Shown here: positions 27,326-37,300 of the stretch, in pieces
How the letters are laid out: every line of letters starts with the position of its first letter
How positions within the stretch are numbered: the first letter of the stretch is position 1
NCBI GenBank assembly: GCA_965224015.1
Contig: OZ245032.1
Span: 1,798,001 to 1,862,000 of the forward strand
DNA: 64,000 bases
Reading direction: 5' to 3'
Source: CBDCVD01 sp965224015
Lineage (GTDB): Bacteria > Pseudomonadota > Alphaproteobacteria > Rhizobiales > CBDCVD01
The notes under the pieces: generated by a model
Seen by the model: only the letters and a program-made list of their open reading frames with translations
Databases searched by the model: none
What the model was told of the DNA's origin: nothing
Translations under genes and position numbers: made by a program

Positions 27326-28648
27326 CTATTTTCCATACACGTAATTTGGCAGCCACATTGCAATTTCCGGAACTATCATTAACACAATAAGCGCCAGAAC
27401 CATGACGAGTACGAACGGAATTATTGACGTGTAAATGTCTTTCAATCCGATCTCTTTAGGCGCCATTGCCCTCATCAAGAACAGATTATAGCCAAACGGC
27501 GGGGTCATGTAGGCGATCTGCGTGGTGATCGTATACAGAACGCCATACCAAATCAGGTCAAAACCCAACACCTTCACAAGCGGCACGTATAACGGTGCTA
27601 CAATGACCAGCATTGCAGTATCGTCGAGAAATGTTCCCATGAGCAAGAATGAAAGCTGCATCAAGATCAGAATAGTCCAAGGGTCAAGATCAAGATGCAC
27701 CGTGAACAGGTTATCAATTGCCTTGACAGCACCAAGCCCATCAAAAACCGCTCCAAATCCGAGCGCTGCCAGAACAATCCACATAAACATACACGAGATT
27801 GCCAATGTCTGACGAACAGACACCGTGAAAACGGTCTTCGTCATGCGCCCTTTCAGCACCGCGGCAGCAAAGGCAGTGAGCGCACCGATTGCAGAACTTT
27901 CCACCAGGCTGGTCCATCCATAAAGGAAAGGAAACATCATTGCGAAGAAGATTGACAACGGCAACAATCCTGCAAGCAACAGGCGCATCTTTTCTGCGCG
28001 TGGCATGTCGCGGTTTTCATCTTTTAGCGCAGGGCCCAACTCCGGCTGCAACCGGCAACGTATGAAGATGTAAATGATAAACATTGCTGCCATCATCAAT
28101 CCAGGCAAAACACCAGCCAGCCACAGTTGACCGACAGGTTGTCTTGCGATCATCGCATACAGAACGAGCACAACAGACGGCGGAACAAGAATGCCAAGTG
28201 AGGAGCCAGCTTGAATGACACCGGTTACCATGCGCTTGTCGTATCCACGCTTCAAAAGTTCAGGCAGAGCGATCGTCGCCCCGATTGCCATGCCAGCAAC
28301 GGACAGGCCATTCATCGCTGAAATAAGAACCATCAACCCAATCGTTCCTATCGCCAAACCGCCATTTATTGGCCCCATCCAGACGTGGAACATACGATAC
28401 AAATCATCGGCAATTTTGCTTTCAGACAAAACATAGCCCATGAAGATAAACATCGGCAGGGTGAGCATCGGATACCATTTCATGACTTTCATGGCCGCAG
28501 CAAACGGAATATCCGAGGCTCCCACGCCCCACAACAACAGGGCTGCTATGGCCGCAACACCGCCAATAGCTCCAAACACACGCTGTCCCGTCATGAGCAT
28601 AAGCATCATGGTCGAAAACATGATAATTGCGACCATTTCGTAGGACAT
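27326..28648 (-). CDS. dctM: TRAP transporter large permease DctM
   Basis: 440 residues, almost wholly hydrophobic, with about 12 membrane segments. The family signatures are clear: TLPMFIFMGYVLSES, GMAIGATIALPELLKRGYDKR, SLGILVPPSVVLVLYA and MTPPFGYNLFLMRAMAP. It uses the sodium gradient to import solute delivered by DctP. It starts on the last base of the dctQ stop (TGATG), so the two are coupled. Confidence 0.95.
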   Translation of the reverse strand: MSYEMVAIIMFSTMMLMLMTGQRVFGAIGGVAAIAALLLWGVGASDIPFAAAMKVMKWYPMLTLPMFIFMGYVLSESKIADDLYRMFHVWMGPINGGLAIGTIGLMVLISAMNGLSVAGMAIGATIALPELLKRGYDKRMVTGVIQAGSSLGILVPPSVVLVLYAMIARQPVGQLWLAGVLPGLMMAAMFIIYIFIRCRLQPELGPALKDENRDMPRAEKMRLLLAGLLPLSIFFAMMFPFLYGWTSLVESSAIGALTAFAAAVLKGRMTKTVFTVSVRQTLAISCMFMWIVLAALGFGAVFDGLGAVKAIDNLFTVHLDLDPWTILILMQLSFLLMGTFLDDTAMLVIVAPLYVPLVKVLGFDLIWYGVLYTITTQIAYMTPPFGYNLFLMRAMAPKEIGLKDIYTSIIPFVLVMVLALIVLMIVPEIAMWLPNYVYGK

Positions 28649-29157
28649 CAGATTGTCTCTCCACGGAGCGTGAACACGTCCTTGATCAGTTCAGATACAG
28701 CTTGAAGCAGCATCAGGAAAATACCGAAACACATGATTGACTTGACTGGCCACATCATAGGTCGCCACAGGCTGGGGCTTCGTTCAGAATACGCAATCGC
28801 ATAGGCAGTGGAATTGATGCCGCCGTAAAGAAGCACCCCTAGATAGAAAATCAACAGCAGCACGGTAAAGCTGTCAAACCAGGCTTTCTTTCGGGTTGAC
28901 CAATGTCCATAGAAGAGATCCATCCTCACATTGGAACCGAGCTGGATTGAATAAGCCCCGCCAACCAAATAGTAGGTAACCAAGGCAAATTGTGCCACTT
29001 CCAACGTCCAAAACGCCGGCACCACAAATATGGCCTTGGAGATTGAAGACCAAAGCAAAATGCCGATCATTACGAACAGGCCATACATCATAATCTGACC
29101 CATAAACCGGTTAAATCGGTCCACCCGTCGGACGTAGGTCCTTGCAAGTGCTAGCAT
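28648..29157 (-). CDS. dctQ: TRAP transporter small permease DctQ
   Basis: 169 residues with four membrane helices (FVMIGILLWSSISKAIFVVP, FALVTYYLVGGAYSIQLGS and two more), as expected for DctQ. LGSNVRMDLFYGHWSTRKKAWFD holds the family's loop motif. It supports DctM assembly in the inner membrane. It begins 22 bases after the deoR-type regulator stop, so the regulator and the transporter are probably co-transcribed. Confidence 0.92.
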   Translation of the reverse strand: MLALARTYVRRVDRFNRFMGQIMMYGLFVMIGILLWSSISKAIFVVPAFWTLEVAQFALVTYYLVGGAYSIQLGSNVRMDLFYGHWSTRKKAWFDSFTVLLLIFYLGVLLYGGINSTAYAIAYSERSPSLWRPMMWPVKSIMCFGIFLMLLQAVSELIKDVFTLRGETI

Positions 29158-29179
29158 GTCCTCTCCGCTTACAAATTTC

Positions 29180-29953
29180 TTATCTCAGTTCAACCCCTGC
29201 AAACTCCAGGGCTTCCAGCATTTGTACATCGGGGGTTTTGTCAAGTATCAGCCGGTCGATCTGGCTGAGTTCGCAAACACGAAATGTCGACCGTTTATTC
29301 AGCTTTGAAGAATCGGCTATCACCGTGACACGTTCAGCCGCATCAATCATTGCGCCCGCCACCTGCGCTTCATCCTCAGAGTAGTCATAGACGCCTTTTC
29401 CATCGATGGTCCCCACCGTCAAAACGGCTTGATCTGCACAAAAACGTCCAATTTCCGCGATCGTAGTCGGGCCGATTGTTTGGGCATTGTCATGCCGATA
29501 GGTTCCACCCAACAGGATGACATTCGCCTTTCCTGAACCATTTGTGAATTCGCTCGCGATCTGAACCGAATTTGTAATGATAGTCAGTCCGGGGATTTTT
29601 GCCAACACCTTGGCGCCAATCAGGGTGGTCGAGCCGGTATCGATAAAAACAGATTGTCCGGGCAGCACGTACCGCCCGAGTTTTTCGGCAATCAATTGCT
29701 TGGCCAAGGTATGCTTTGCTAGGCGTTCATCGAATGAACCCTCGTTTGCAAATGAGAGCCTGACGACGCCCCCATGCACCTTTCGAAGACGCCCTGCATC
29801 CGCCAATGACTTTAAGTCACGGCGAACTGTTTCCTGAGAGGTTGAAAATTTTTCGGCGAGTTCCTCAACGCTCGCTTTTCCGCGGCGATCAACGAACTCG
29901 ACGATTGCTGCCTTGCGATGGCTGGGACGTATTGCTGATCGCTTCCTCGGCAT
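29180..29953 (-). CDS. DeoR/GlpR family transcriptional repressor
   Basis: 257 residues from the ATG at 29953, preceded by an SD-like agaggtga; a longer frame to 30007 has no SD. N-terminal helix-turn-helix (VEELAEKFSTSQETVRRDLK) and HGGVVRL wing, then the sugar-phosphate-binding DeoRC domain (FIDTGSTTLIGAKVL, VILLGGTYRHDNAQTIGP). The family usually senses a phosphorylated sugar or polyol. It is divergent from the GlpA-like/FGGY-kinase operon and first in the TRAP operon, so it most likely controls both through the 237-bp gap, where a perfect palindrome lies at 30045-30065. Confidence 0.9.
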   Translation of the reverse strand: MPRKRSAIRPSHRKAAIVEFVDRRGKASVEELAEKFSTSQETVRRDLKSLADAGRLRKVHGGVVRLSFANEGSFDERLAKHTLAKQLIAEKLGRYVLPGQSVFIDTGSTTLIGAKVLAKIPGLTIITNSVQIASEFTNGSGKANVILLGGTYRHDNAQTIGPTTIAEIGRFCADQAVLTVGTIDGKGVYDYSEDEAQVAGAMIDAAERVTVIADSSKLNKRSTFRVCELSQIDRLILDKTPDVQMLEALEFAGVELR

Positions 29954-30044
29954 TTCACCTCTCTCCCAAAGAATTGTATCGTAAAGGGAGAATCCAGCAG
30001 TGTCCACACAATTATGCCCAGTCAGTCAACTATCTATATTTTCT

Positions 30045-30065
30045 GTTATATTACAATAATATAAC
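30045..30065. promoter_or_regulatory. Candidate DeoR operator palindrome
   Basis: GTTATATT-5 nt-AATATAAC, perfect 8-bp arms, in the AT-rich divergent region between the DeoR-type gene and the GlpA-like gene. Position and symmetry suit a repressor site for both operons; not proven. Confidence 0.55.
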
Positions 30066-30190
30066 CTGTGTCTTCCTGATCCGTTTTTTTGCATATATAG
30101 TCATAGCCCGAAATTCTGCTTGCGATCTGAAAACTTCGATAGATAATGAAACAGTCAAAAAAGTCGAAATGCGCTCCTGATTTTCAGCCA

Positions 30191-31594
30191 ATGAATCACA
30201 ACCAACCCCTAAATGATAAGTTTGATGTTGCCATTGTTGGTGCCGGCATTGTTGGCTGCGCGATGGCCCGCCGGTTCACATTGGACGGCGCAAAGGTTGT
30301 TGTCTTGGAAAAAGCACTTGATGTTCTGGATGGGGCTTCAAAAGGCAATAGTGCGATACTTCATACCGGGTTTGATGCGCCGCCTGCATCTTTGGAACAA
30401 TCCTGTATTGAACAAGGGTATCGCGAATATTTGAAAGTTTCTTCTCAACTTGGACTACCGATCCTTAAATGCGGAGCTCTGGTGCTTGCCTGGACCGATG
30501 AACAACTTTCAAAACTTCCCGAACTGGTTGAAAAAGCCCATGCAAATGGCGTGCATGATGTCACCATGCTGGAGCGCACAGAAATTCTCGCACGTGAACC
30601 TCATTTATCCGACCGTGTGCTTGGCGGCTTTGCAGTCCCTCGCGAATGCCTGATCGACCCCTGGACCTCCGCCCACGCCTACCTCCAGCAGGCCATTGCC
30701 AACGGCGCGTCGCTTTTTCGTGGATGCGAAGTTGTGGGCGGCGAATTTGACGGCGAGCGATGGAGCCTGAGGACGACCCAGGGAAAGTTCAACGCAAAAC
30801 AGGTGATCAACTGCGCAGGGCTTTATAGCGACGTGGTCGATGAACGGCTGATGGGTGAAACGTGCTACTCCATCACCCCTCGAAAAGGACAGTTTGTCAT
30901 ATTCGACAAAGCCGCATCAGCTTTAGCCTCCTCGATCATTTTGCCGGTGCCTACCAGGATCACCAAAGGAATTATGGCTTGCCGCACGATATTTGGCAAT
31001 TTTCTGGTTGGTCCTACCGCCGAAGATCAAAAGAGCCGGACAGATGCTTCCACAGACGCGAACACGCTGCAGGCTTTGGTGCAAAAAAGCCATGAAATGA
31101 TTCCCGCGCTGCAAAAATTTGAAATTGTCAAAGCCTATGCCGGATTAAGACCTGCATCTGATTTTCAGGATTATCAGGTCAAGCCGTTTGAGAAGAAGAA
31201 ATATCTTTCCGTGGGAGGAATTCGCTCAACAGGACTAAGTAGTGCGCTTGGCATCGCGCGCCATGTTTCCAGGTTGGTTGATGCGAATTTGTGTTCCGGC
31301 GTTCGAATTGATCACCCGATTTTTCCAAGGGCTGATCGGCTTTCCGATTATCATCAACGCGATTGGCAAGAGCAGGACAATGGCGGCATTGTCTGTCATT
31401 GCGAGCGGGTTACCCGGCGTGAAATCGAACAGGTTATGGCAAGCTCCATGCCACCTGCAACTCTGGAAGGATTGAAAAGAAGAACACGTGTGGGGATGGG
31501 ACGCTGCCAGGGATTTTATTGCTTCGGCGAACTTGCAAAGCTTACAGAAGGTCGCCTTGAGCAACCATTTGGGATGAAGCATGAGCGCCGGTAG
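30191..31594 (+). CDS. GlpA-like FAD-dependent dehydrogenase with C-terminal [2Fe-2S] domain
   Basis: 467 residues from the ATG at 30191; another ATG at 30146 is in frame, and neither has a good SD. Dinucleotide-binding VAIVGAGIVGCAMARRF starts the DAO fold, which resembles the anaerobic glycerol-3-phosphate dehydrogenase subunit GlpA and erythritol-phosphate dehydrogenases (SAILHTGFDAPP, YAGLRPASDFQDYQV). The C-terminus is a BFD-like domain with four cysteines (GIVCHCERVTRREIE, GMGRCQGFYCFGEL). It probably oxidises a polyol phosphate made by the FGGY kinase two genes on, passing electrons through the cluster. It overlaps the next gene by 14 bases. Confidence 0.87.
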   Translation: MNHNQPLNDKFDVAIVGAGIVGCAMARRFTLDGAKVVVLEKALDVLDGASKGNSAILHTGFDAPPASLEQSCIEQGYREYLKVSSQLGLPILKCGALVLAWTDEQLSKLPELVEKAHANGVHDVTMLERTEILAREPHLSDRVLGGFAVPRECLIDPWTSAHAYLQQAIANGASLFRGCEVVGGEFDGERWSLRTTQGKFNAKQVINCAGLYSDVVDERLMGETCYSITPRKGQFVIFDKAASALASSIILPVPTRITKGIMACRTIFGNFLVGPTAEDQKSRTDASTDANTLQALVQKSHEMIPALQKFEIVKAYAGLRPASDFQDYQVKPFEKKKYLSVGGIRSTGLSSALGIARHVSRLVDANLCSGVRIDHPIFPRADRLSDYHQRDWQEQDNGGIVCHCERVTRREIEQVMASSMPPATLEGLKRRTRVGMGRCQGFYCFGELAKLTEGRLEQPFGMKHERR

Positions 31595-32837
31595 TTCAAT
31601 TCCTCCTCACAATTGCGATGTTGCCATAGTCGGTGGCGGCCCCTCCGGGTTAGCATTGGCAGCTGAACTAAAACGCCAGAATGTTAACAAAGTTGTTGTG
31701 TTGGAACGTGAACAGGAAGCCGGAGGTATCCCGCGGCATTGCGGGCATTATCCTTTTGGTCTTCGCGAATATCACCGATTACTGAAGGGTCCCGACTATG
31801 CGGGTCGCAATGTGCAGACCGCCGAAGATCTTGACGTAGAGATTTTCACCGAAACGAGCGTAACCGCGATCCATCCAGGCGCGCGCCTTAGTCTGTCTTC
31901 TTCTGCAGGCGTTAGTGAATTGATCGCCCAAAGGATAGTTCTTTGCACCGGCGTTCGTGAAAGCAGCCGGTCGCAGAGATTTATTGGTGGAGAACGCCCT
32001 TCCGGTGTCCTGTCGACGGGGGCGTTACAGTCCCTGGTTTATCTTCACAAAATGCGGCCCTTTATTCGGCCTGTAATCCTTGGATCTGAACTCGTTTCCT
32101 TCTCAGCCATTCAAACTTGCCGCCATGTTGGAATGCATCCTGCTGCTATGGTGGAAGAACAGGACCGCATTATCGCCAGGCGATTTATCCAGCCCTTTTT
32201 AACGCTTCGCGGCGTTCCACTTCATGTCAAAGCCTCAAATCTAAAGATCATCGGACAGAAGCACGTTGAGGCACTTGCGTTCACGGATAATAATGGGCAC
32301 CAAAAAGTAATTAAAACCGACGGGATCATTGTTTCAGGACGGTTTAGACCTGAATCCGCTCTCCTATACGACAGTCATCTGGAAATCGACACGGGGACCG
32401 GGGGACCGGTAGTCAATCAATATGGTCAGTGTTCTGACCCCGCCTATTACAGCTGTGGCAACCTCCTGAGGCCTGCCGAAACCGCCGGGTGGTGTTGGCA
32501 AGAAGGCATTGATACCGCACAACGAATTGCTGATGACCTATCCGCAGCGAAATCCGAAACCGAGCCGTCAATCCATATCAAAGCCGATGACGGCAGGATA
32601 AAGTTTGTCGTTCCTCAGCGCCTCTCTTTATGTAAGCGCCCAAACGCCATGGTCTCATTACAAATTGGACTGCAAGAATCGGTAAACGGGCATTTACTCG
32701 CCAGCTCCGATAGCCATTTAATTTGGCGAAAGCGGCTACGTTCACGACCAGTTCGCCGCATATTGATGCCATTGGCGGACATTATCAAATACCAATCAGG
32801 TGCAGACGTGCGCCTCTCGATACAAGGGGATGGGTAA
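31581..32837 (+). CDS. NAD(P)/FAD-dependent oxidoreductase, partner of the GlpA-like protein
   Basis: 418 residues. An FAD-binding VAIVGGGPSGLALAAELKR start is followed by a pyridine-nucleotide oxidoreductase fold (LEREQEAGGIPRHCGHY, RIVLCTGVRESSRSQRF, YYSCGNLLRPAETAGWCWQEG). Proteins of this type sit beside GlpA-like dehydrogenases in glycerol or opine operons and are thought to be electron-transfer partner subunits. The overlaps with both neighbours (14 bases upstream, abutting downstream) support a complex. No DUF1667-type third subunit is present. Confidence 0.83.
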   Translation: MSAGSSIPPHNCDVAIVGGGPSGLALAAELKRQNVNKVVVLEREQEAGGIPRHCGHYPFGLREYHRLLKGPDYAGRNVQTAEDLDVEIFTETSVTAIHPGARLSLSSSAGVSELIAQRIVLCTGVRESSRSQRFIGGERPSGVLSTGALQSLVYLHKMRPFIRPVILGSELVSFSAIQTCRHVGMHPAAMVEEQDRIIARRFIQPFLTLRGVPLHVKASNLKIIGQKHVEALAFTDNNGHQKVIKTDGIIVSGRFRPESALLYDSHLEIDTGTGGPVVNQYGQCSDPAYYSCGNLLRPAETAGWCWQEGIDTAQRIADDLSAAKSETEPSIHIKADDGRIKFVVPQRLSLCKRPNAMVSLQIGLQESVNGHLLASSDSHLIWRKRLRSRPVRRILMPLADIIKYQSGADVRLSIQGDG

Positions 32838-34274
32838 GTGCGCATTGCAGGAATTGATCAGGGTACAACAAGTACGCGAACCCTCATCTTGGGACCAAAT
32901 GGTGACGTGGAAGTTATCCATTCTGTCGAACACGGCCAATATTACCCGCGCGAAGGTTGGGTGGAGCATGATCCGCAGGAACTGCTCCAAAACATTCAGG
33001 CTTGTGTTGAGGCGGCAGGCCAGGTTGATGCGGTCGGAATAGACAATCAGGGTGAAAGCTGCATGGCTTGGGACAGCGAAACCAAAGAACCGCTTTCTCC
33101 GGTCATCGTCTGGCAGGACAATCGTACGATTGATGAAATTGAGCGTTTGCAATTGGACGGACACGAAACGACGGTCCTTGCCAAGGCCGGCTTGCCGCTC
33201 GATCCATACTTTTCATCCAGTAAACTTGCATGGATTGTTCAAAATATTCCGGCCGCAAAGCGTGCACTGTCCAACGGAACATTACGCTTGGGTACAACGG
33301 ACGCATTCTTCCTCGACCATTTGACAGGAAGTTTTGTAACCGATGTCACAACCGCAAGCCGCACCTCTTTGATGAACCTAGCTCAGCAAGAATGGGATGA
33401 AGAGCTTTGCCGAATTTTTCAAGTGCCCATCGAATGCTTGCCGGAAATCGGTGCAACCACAGGTGATTTTGGTGCGATGAAGGCCGAAGCAGGCTCCATA
33501 CCCGTCAGGGCTAGCGCCGTCGATCAGCAAGCCGCTCTTTATGGCTTTGGATGCCGTAAGAGAGGTGATGCCAAAATCACATTTGGAACCGGTGCATTTG
33601 CCTTAACGATTACGGGAGATGAAATTGTAAATCGGCCCGAACTCGGCTTGCTTCCGACTATCGCCTGGCAGAAGCAAGGGCAAAAGCCCGTGTTCGCGCT
33701 CGACGGTGGGGTCTACACAGCTAGTGCTGCCGTCAATTGGGCAAGATCGCTTGGCCTGTTTGAACAATTTTCCAGCATCAACGCATTCAGCGGACCTCCG
33801 GCTATCGCTTCGGGGTTGGTTTTTGTCCCCGCCTTGGCGGGCCTGGGATGTCCGCACTGGGCTCCTAAGGCACGTGGTGCATGGTTAGGGCTATCCCTCG
33901 ATCACACCCCAAAACAATTGGTTCAATCCATTCTTGAGGGCGTTGCTTTTCGCGCAGGGGAAGTCATCGCAGCAATGAACGATTGCATCCCAATTAAAAG
34001 CCCGTTGTATATTGATGGAGGCATGAGCAACAATCCCTATTTTGTGCAGTTTCTGGCCAATGTATTGGATCGAGAGATTCTCGCTGCGCGCGTGCCAGAA
34101 CTAACCGGACTAGGCATCATACATCTTGCATGCGACGCTCTGGATTACACGCCCGAGATCAATTCCCGATTTGGTTCAACACGACCAAATCCAGATGCAA
34201 AAATATCCTTGGCCCGTTTCAAGCAAGCTATTGCGACATCAAAGAACTGGGTAGCTTCCGCAACTGGCATCTGA
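32838..34274 (+). CDS. FGGY-family polyol kinase, glycerol-kinase-like
   Basis: 478 residues with a GTG start directly after the preceding TAA. It is close to GlpK: IDQGTTSTRTLIL (phosphate loop), YPREGWVEHDPQELL, VIVWQDNRT, DPYFSSSKLAWI and AVDQQAALYGFG (catalytic Asp). It phosphorylates a polyol with ATP in the cytosol. The GlpK motif NQRET, whose Arg-Glu pair holds glycerol, reads NQGES here, so the arginine is missing and the substrate is probably not plain glycerol. Catalytic Asp and the Tyr in DPYFS are kept. With the GlpA-like dehydrogenase it forms a kinase-then-oxidation route. Confidence 0.88.
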   Translation: MRIAGIDQGTTSTRTLILGPNGDVEVIHSVEHGQYYPREGWVEHDPQELLQNIQACVEAAGQVDAVGIDNQGESCMAWDSETKEPLSPVIVWQDNRTIDEIERLQLDGHETTVLAKAGLPLDPYFSSSKLAWIVQNIPAAKRALSNGTLRLGTTDAFFLDHLTGSFVTDVTTASRTSLMNLAQQEWDEELCRIFQVPIECLPEIGATTGDFGAMKAEAGSIPVRASAVDQQAALYGFGCRKRGDAKITFGTGAFALTITGDEIVNRPELGLLPTIAWQKQGQKPVFALDGGVYTASAAVNWARSLGLFEQFSSINAFSGPPAIASGLVFVPALAGLGCPHWAPKARGAWLGLSLDHTPKQLVQSILEGVAFRAGEVIAAMNDCIPIKSPLYIDGGMSNNPYFVQFLANVLDREILAARVPELTGLGIIHLACDALDYTPEINSRFGSTRPNPDAKISLARFKQAIATSKNWVASATGI

Positions 34275-34325
34275 CGTATAGGCTTCACATTGCTTCTATT
34301 GTCCCGTAGATGAACCACTTGTATA

Positions 34326-34389
34326 GAGCGTGGTTCTTCGCCTCGCCAATCAAGAAACACAATTGATTCTATTAAGACCTGACGCGCGC
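34326..34389. mobile_element. Short MITE (64 bp) at the autotransporter stop codon
   Basis: Internally deleted relative of the large MITE. One end starts GAGCGTGG, the other, read inward, GCGCGCGTCAGGTCTTAA; TA flanks both sides (34324-34325, 34390-34391). A second 64-bp copy lies inverted at 62007-62070. On the minus strand the autotransporter stop TAG is the TA plus the first G of this element. Confidence 0.75.
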
Positions 34390-37300
34390 TAGAACGGGAT
34401 GTCGATGCGGGCCCGGGCGCCGTAGCTCTTGGAGCCGGAGCCGATGCCGTCGTAGGAGCCCGACAGCGAGAACATTGCCCCCGCCGGCATGCGCCAGTCA
34501 AAGCCCGCCTCAATACTCCCCGATAGCCCGTGGATGTCGGAGGCGTAGGTGCCCTTGCTGAACTTGCCCTTGCTGCCAAACGTATAAACCCCTTCAAACT
34601 CCGCCCAGGGGATCAGCGTGCCGCCATCGGCGAGGTTATAGGTATAGGCAATGCGCGGCCCGGCGCGTACATCGCCTTCCGATACCGTTTGTGCCGCGAT
34701 CCGGTTGCCCAGACTGTCCGTATAGGCCTTTTGCTTCTCACCGATATACTGCACCTTGATGCCAGGACGGATGGTCCAGTCGCCGTAATCAAAGTCGCCG
34801 CTCAGCTTGCCGCTGACGAACCAGCGGGTGGTCTTGAATTTATCCGTATAGGTGCCCACAGGCGTGATGTCGTTGGAGGAACGCCCCGCACGCGCCTGCA
34901 CGTCCAGATAAAGGGCCTCACCAAAGCGCAAGGCCGCGTAAGGCCCGACCATCCAGCCCTGGCCCTTAACGTGGCCATTGGTGTCGTAGTCTTTCTTCAG
35001 CCAATCGTACTGGGCCATCAGGCCGATGAGAACGTCTGGGGTGATCAGATAGTCGGCGCCCAGATAGACAACCCCGAACCTGCCGTCCTTGTTGTTGCGG
35101 CTATCAAAGCGCGCAATACGCCCTTCGATCCACACATCCCAGCGCATCTGCGGCGTCCCGGAAGCCTCGCTCACATCGCCAATATCCCCCGACATGATAT
35201 CGTCGTCATCACCGATATCGGCGCCGAACAGCCCCGTTTGTCGCAGACGACTGGTGCTGGCGGCAAAGGTGATGGCATCGTCGGTGACGCTGACATCGCC
35301 GGGCAGGGAGGTGCGCAGGTCCATGGAAAAGGCGGAGGCGGTGGCGTCTTGCGACTGGCCCAGATTGACGCTGAGAGTACCGCCGACCTGGCCGCTTCGG
35401 CCTCCCTGGCGCAGGCGGTTCAGGCGGCTGTCCATATCCACCCCATGGGCGAGCAGCATGGCGTTGCGATCCCCCAGATAATCGGTCACCATTTGCCGTG
35501 TTTTCTCTGCCGTCGCAACCGAAGCCTTCGGCGCGTAAGCCGCAGAGAACACACACGTTACTATATCGTTCGCATTCAGTACCACCTCTACCTTTCGATC
35601 GGAGGCTGTCGGGGTTGTTGTACTACCGCGTGACCCAGTCCCGGTAACGATACAGCCAATATCCGACAGACTATAGTCGGTGCCGGCAAAGTCCGTCGCC
35701 GTGATCGTATAAGTGTTCGGGTCTAAATCGCCAGAGTCCTTGCTATCGCTTGTCTGGGTTTTCGTGGTTGTCAGCGTAAAGCCTGTCCCAAGGGTTCCCA
35801 AAGCCGGTGTTGCCGTAAAGGCGTGGGCCTGCAGCCCATCGCCGCCGCCGTTGGTATCCAGCTGAACAACGATCTTTCCCTTGGTCGCAGCCGGCTGTGT
35901 GGCGGCCTGCGTCGCTGGCGCTACGATTTGTACCGTAAAGTCCTGCGTAAATGGCTGTGGCGCAGGCGTTCTGCCCTGCTGGCTCGCCTGTCCTCCTGGC
36001 GCAGATTGCGGAATTTTCATGGTGAAACGATAAACACCGGGCCGCAGTAACGCTCTGGCGGCTGGCTGCTGATTGTGAGGAATGTTGCTCCAGCCGCCGT
36101 TGGGTCCTGGCCCTGGCCCTTGCGGCGGCTTGCCATTTTTATCCACCACATCGAAGGTTACCTTGCCTAGTCGGCCTCCCGCGCCGGCTTGCGGCGCACC
36201 GAAGTTCGCATCATCGAAGGGGACCTCCCCCTGTGGCGGGTTGTTGCCTTGTGCCGGGTTTGCCTTGAAGACGAGCCTGTTATTCTGCGGGGCGTTATTA
36301 ACTGTCGGCTTGCCGGCATTGAGCACAACGTCAACGGTGTCGCTGGCAGAATTGAACTTCGCAGGATTTGCAGCCGGGTTAGGAACAAATTCGGCCGTCA
36401 CTTTATAAGTACCGGCAAGGGTACCAGCAACCGGCGTGAAGACGCAGGAAGCTTTAAATTCAGTGAGCGTTCCTGCTGCAGCCGGGACGAGCCCCACCGC
36501 ATTGCAGAGCCTACTACCACTCACAATAGTAGCGCCCGTTGGCAGGCCGGTGAACATTACGGTGCCATCGGTTTGTAGCATCGGCACGGCGCTGGTGCCC
36601 CTGATGGTGGCGGTCACAGCGATCTCTATGCTGGATGGCAATGTCGGCGGGGCGGTATCGACAACGTTTGCCGTGCTCGCATCATAATCGACGGTGACGG
36701 CAACGGTGGGATTAGCTGCCGGCGCAACGATCGTGATATCCGGATCTTGCGCGAGCGGTGTGGTGCTCTTATCGTAATTCGCCGGGGCTTCATATTCCGC
36801 TTTTAATTTATATCCCTGTTGTTGCGTAAGGCCGTTAAATGCCCCCGGGGAGAACGTGCAGGTGAAAATGCCGGGAGAGGCCGTGTCCTCCGTGCAGGTG
36901 ACTTCCTGCCCTCCAAGGGTTGCCTTAACTGCGCCCCCATGTCCGTTCGGCAAGGGCGTAGTGGGGCCGTCGATGGTCACCTTGACCTTGAACACCAACC
37001 GGCCGTTTTGCGCGACCCTATCCGGAATAGGCGGAGTGGCCTCAAACGCGATCTGGGTAGAGGCCCGCGCGACCGTGAAGGACTGAGGTGCCGATGAGCC
37101 AAATTCATATGCCGGATCGGTAAAGCCCGTGACCTCGACCGTGTATGGCCCGGCGGCTTTTGGTGTGAATTTGCACTCGCCAACTGCAGATGATGGATCG
37201 CAAGCTATAGGTGCATTCCCTTGTTTGACTACAATGGTAACAGCCGAAGGATTGGGATCAGGAGCACCTGTCGGCGCACCCGTGGGCTTTTTAGGCGCAA

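Noticed and set aside
34530..35633. 367-residue plus-strand frame across the autotransporter barrel, plus many shorter ones to 45 kb
   Set aside because: All lie opposite a continuous, clearly coding frame and repeat with its modules; composition-driven shadows.
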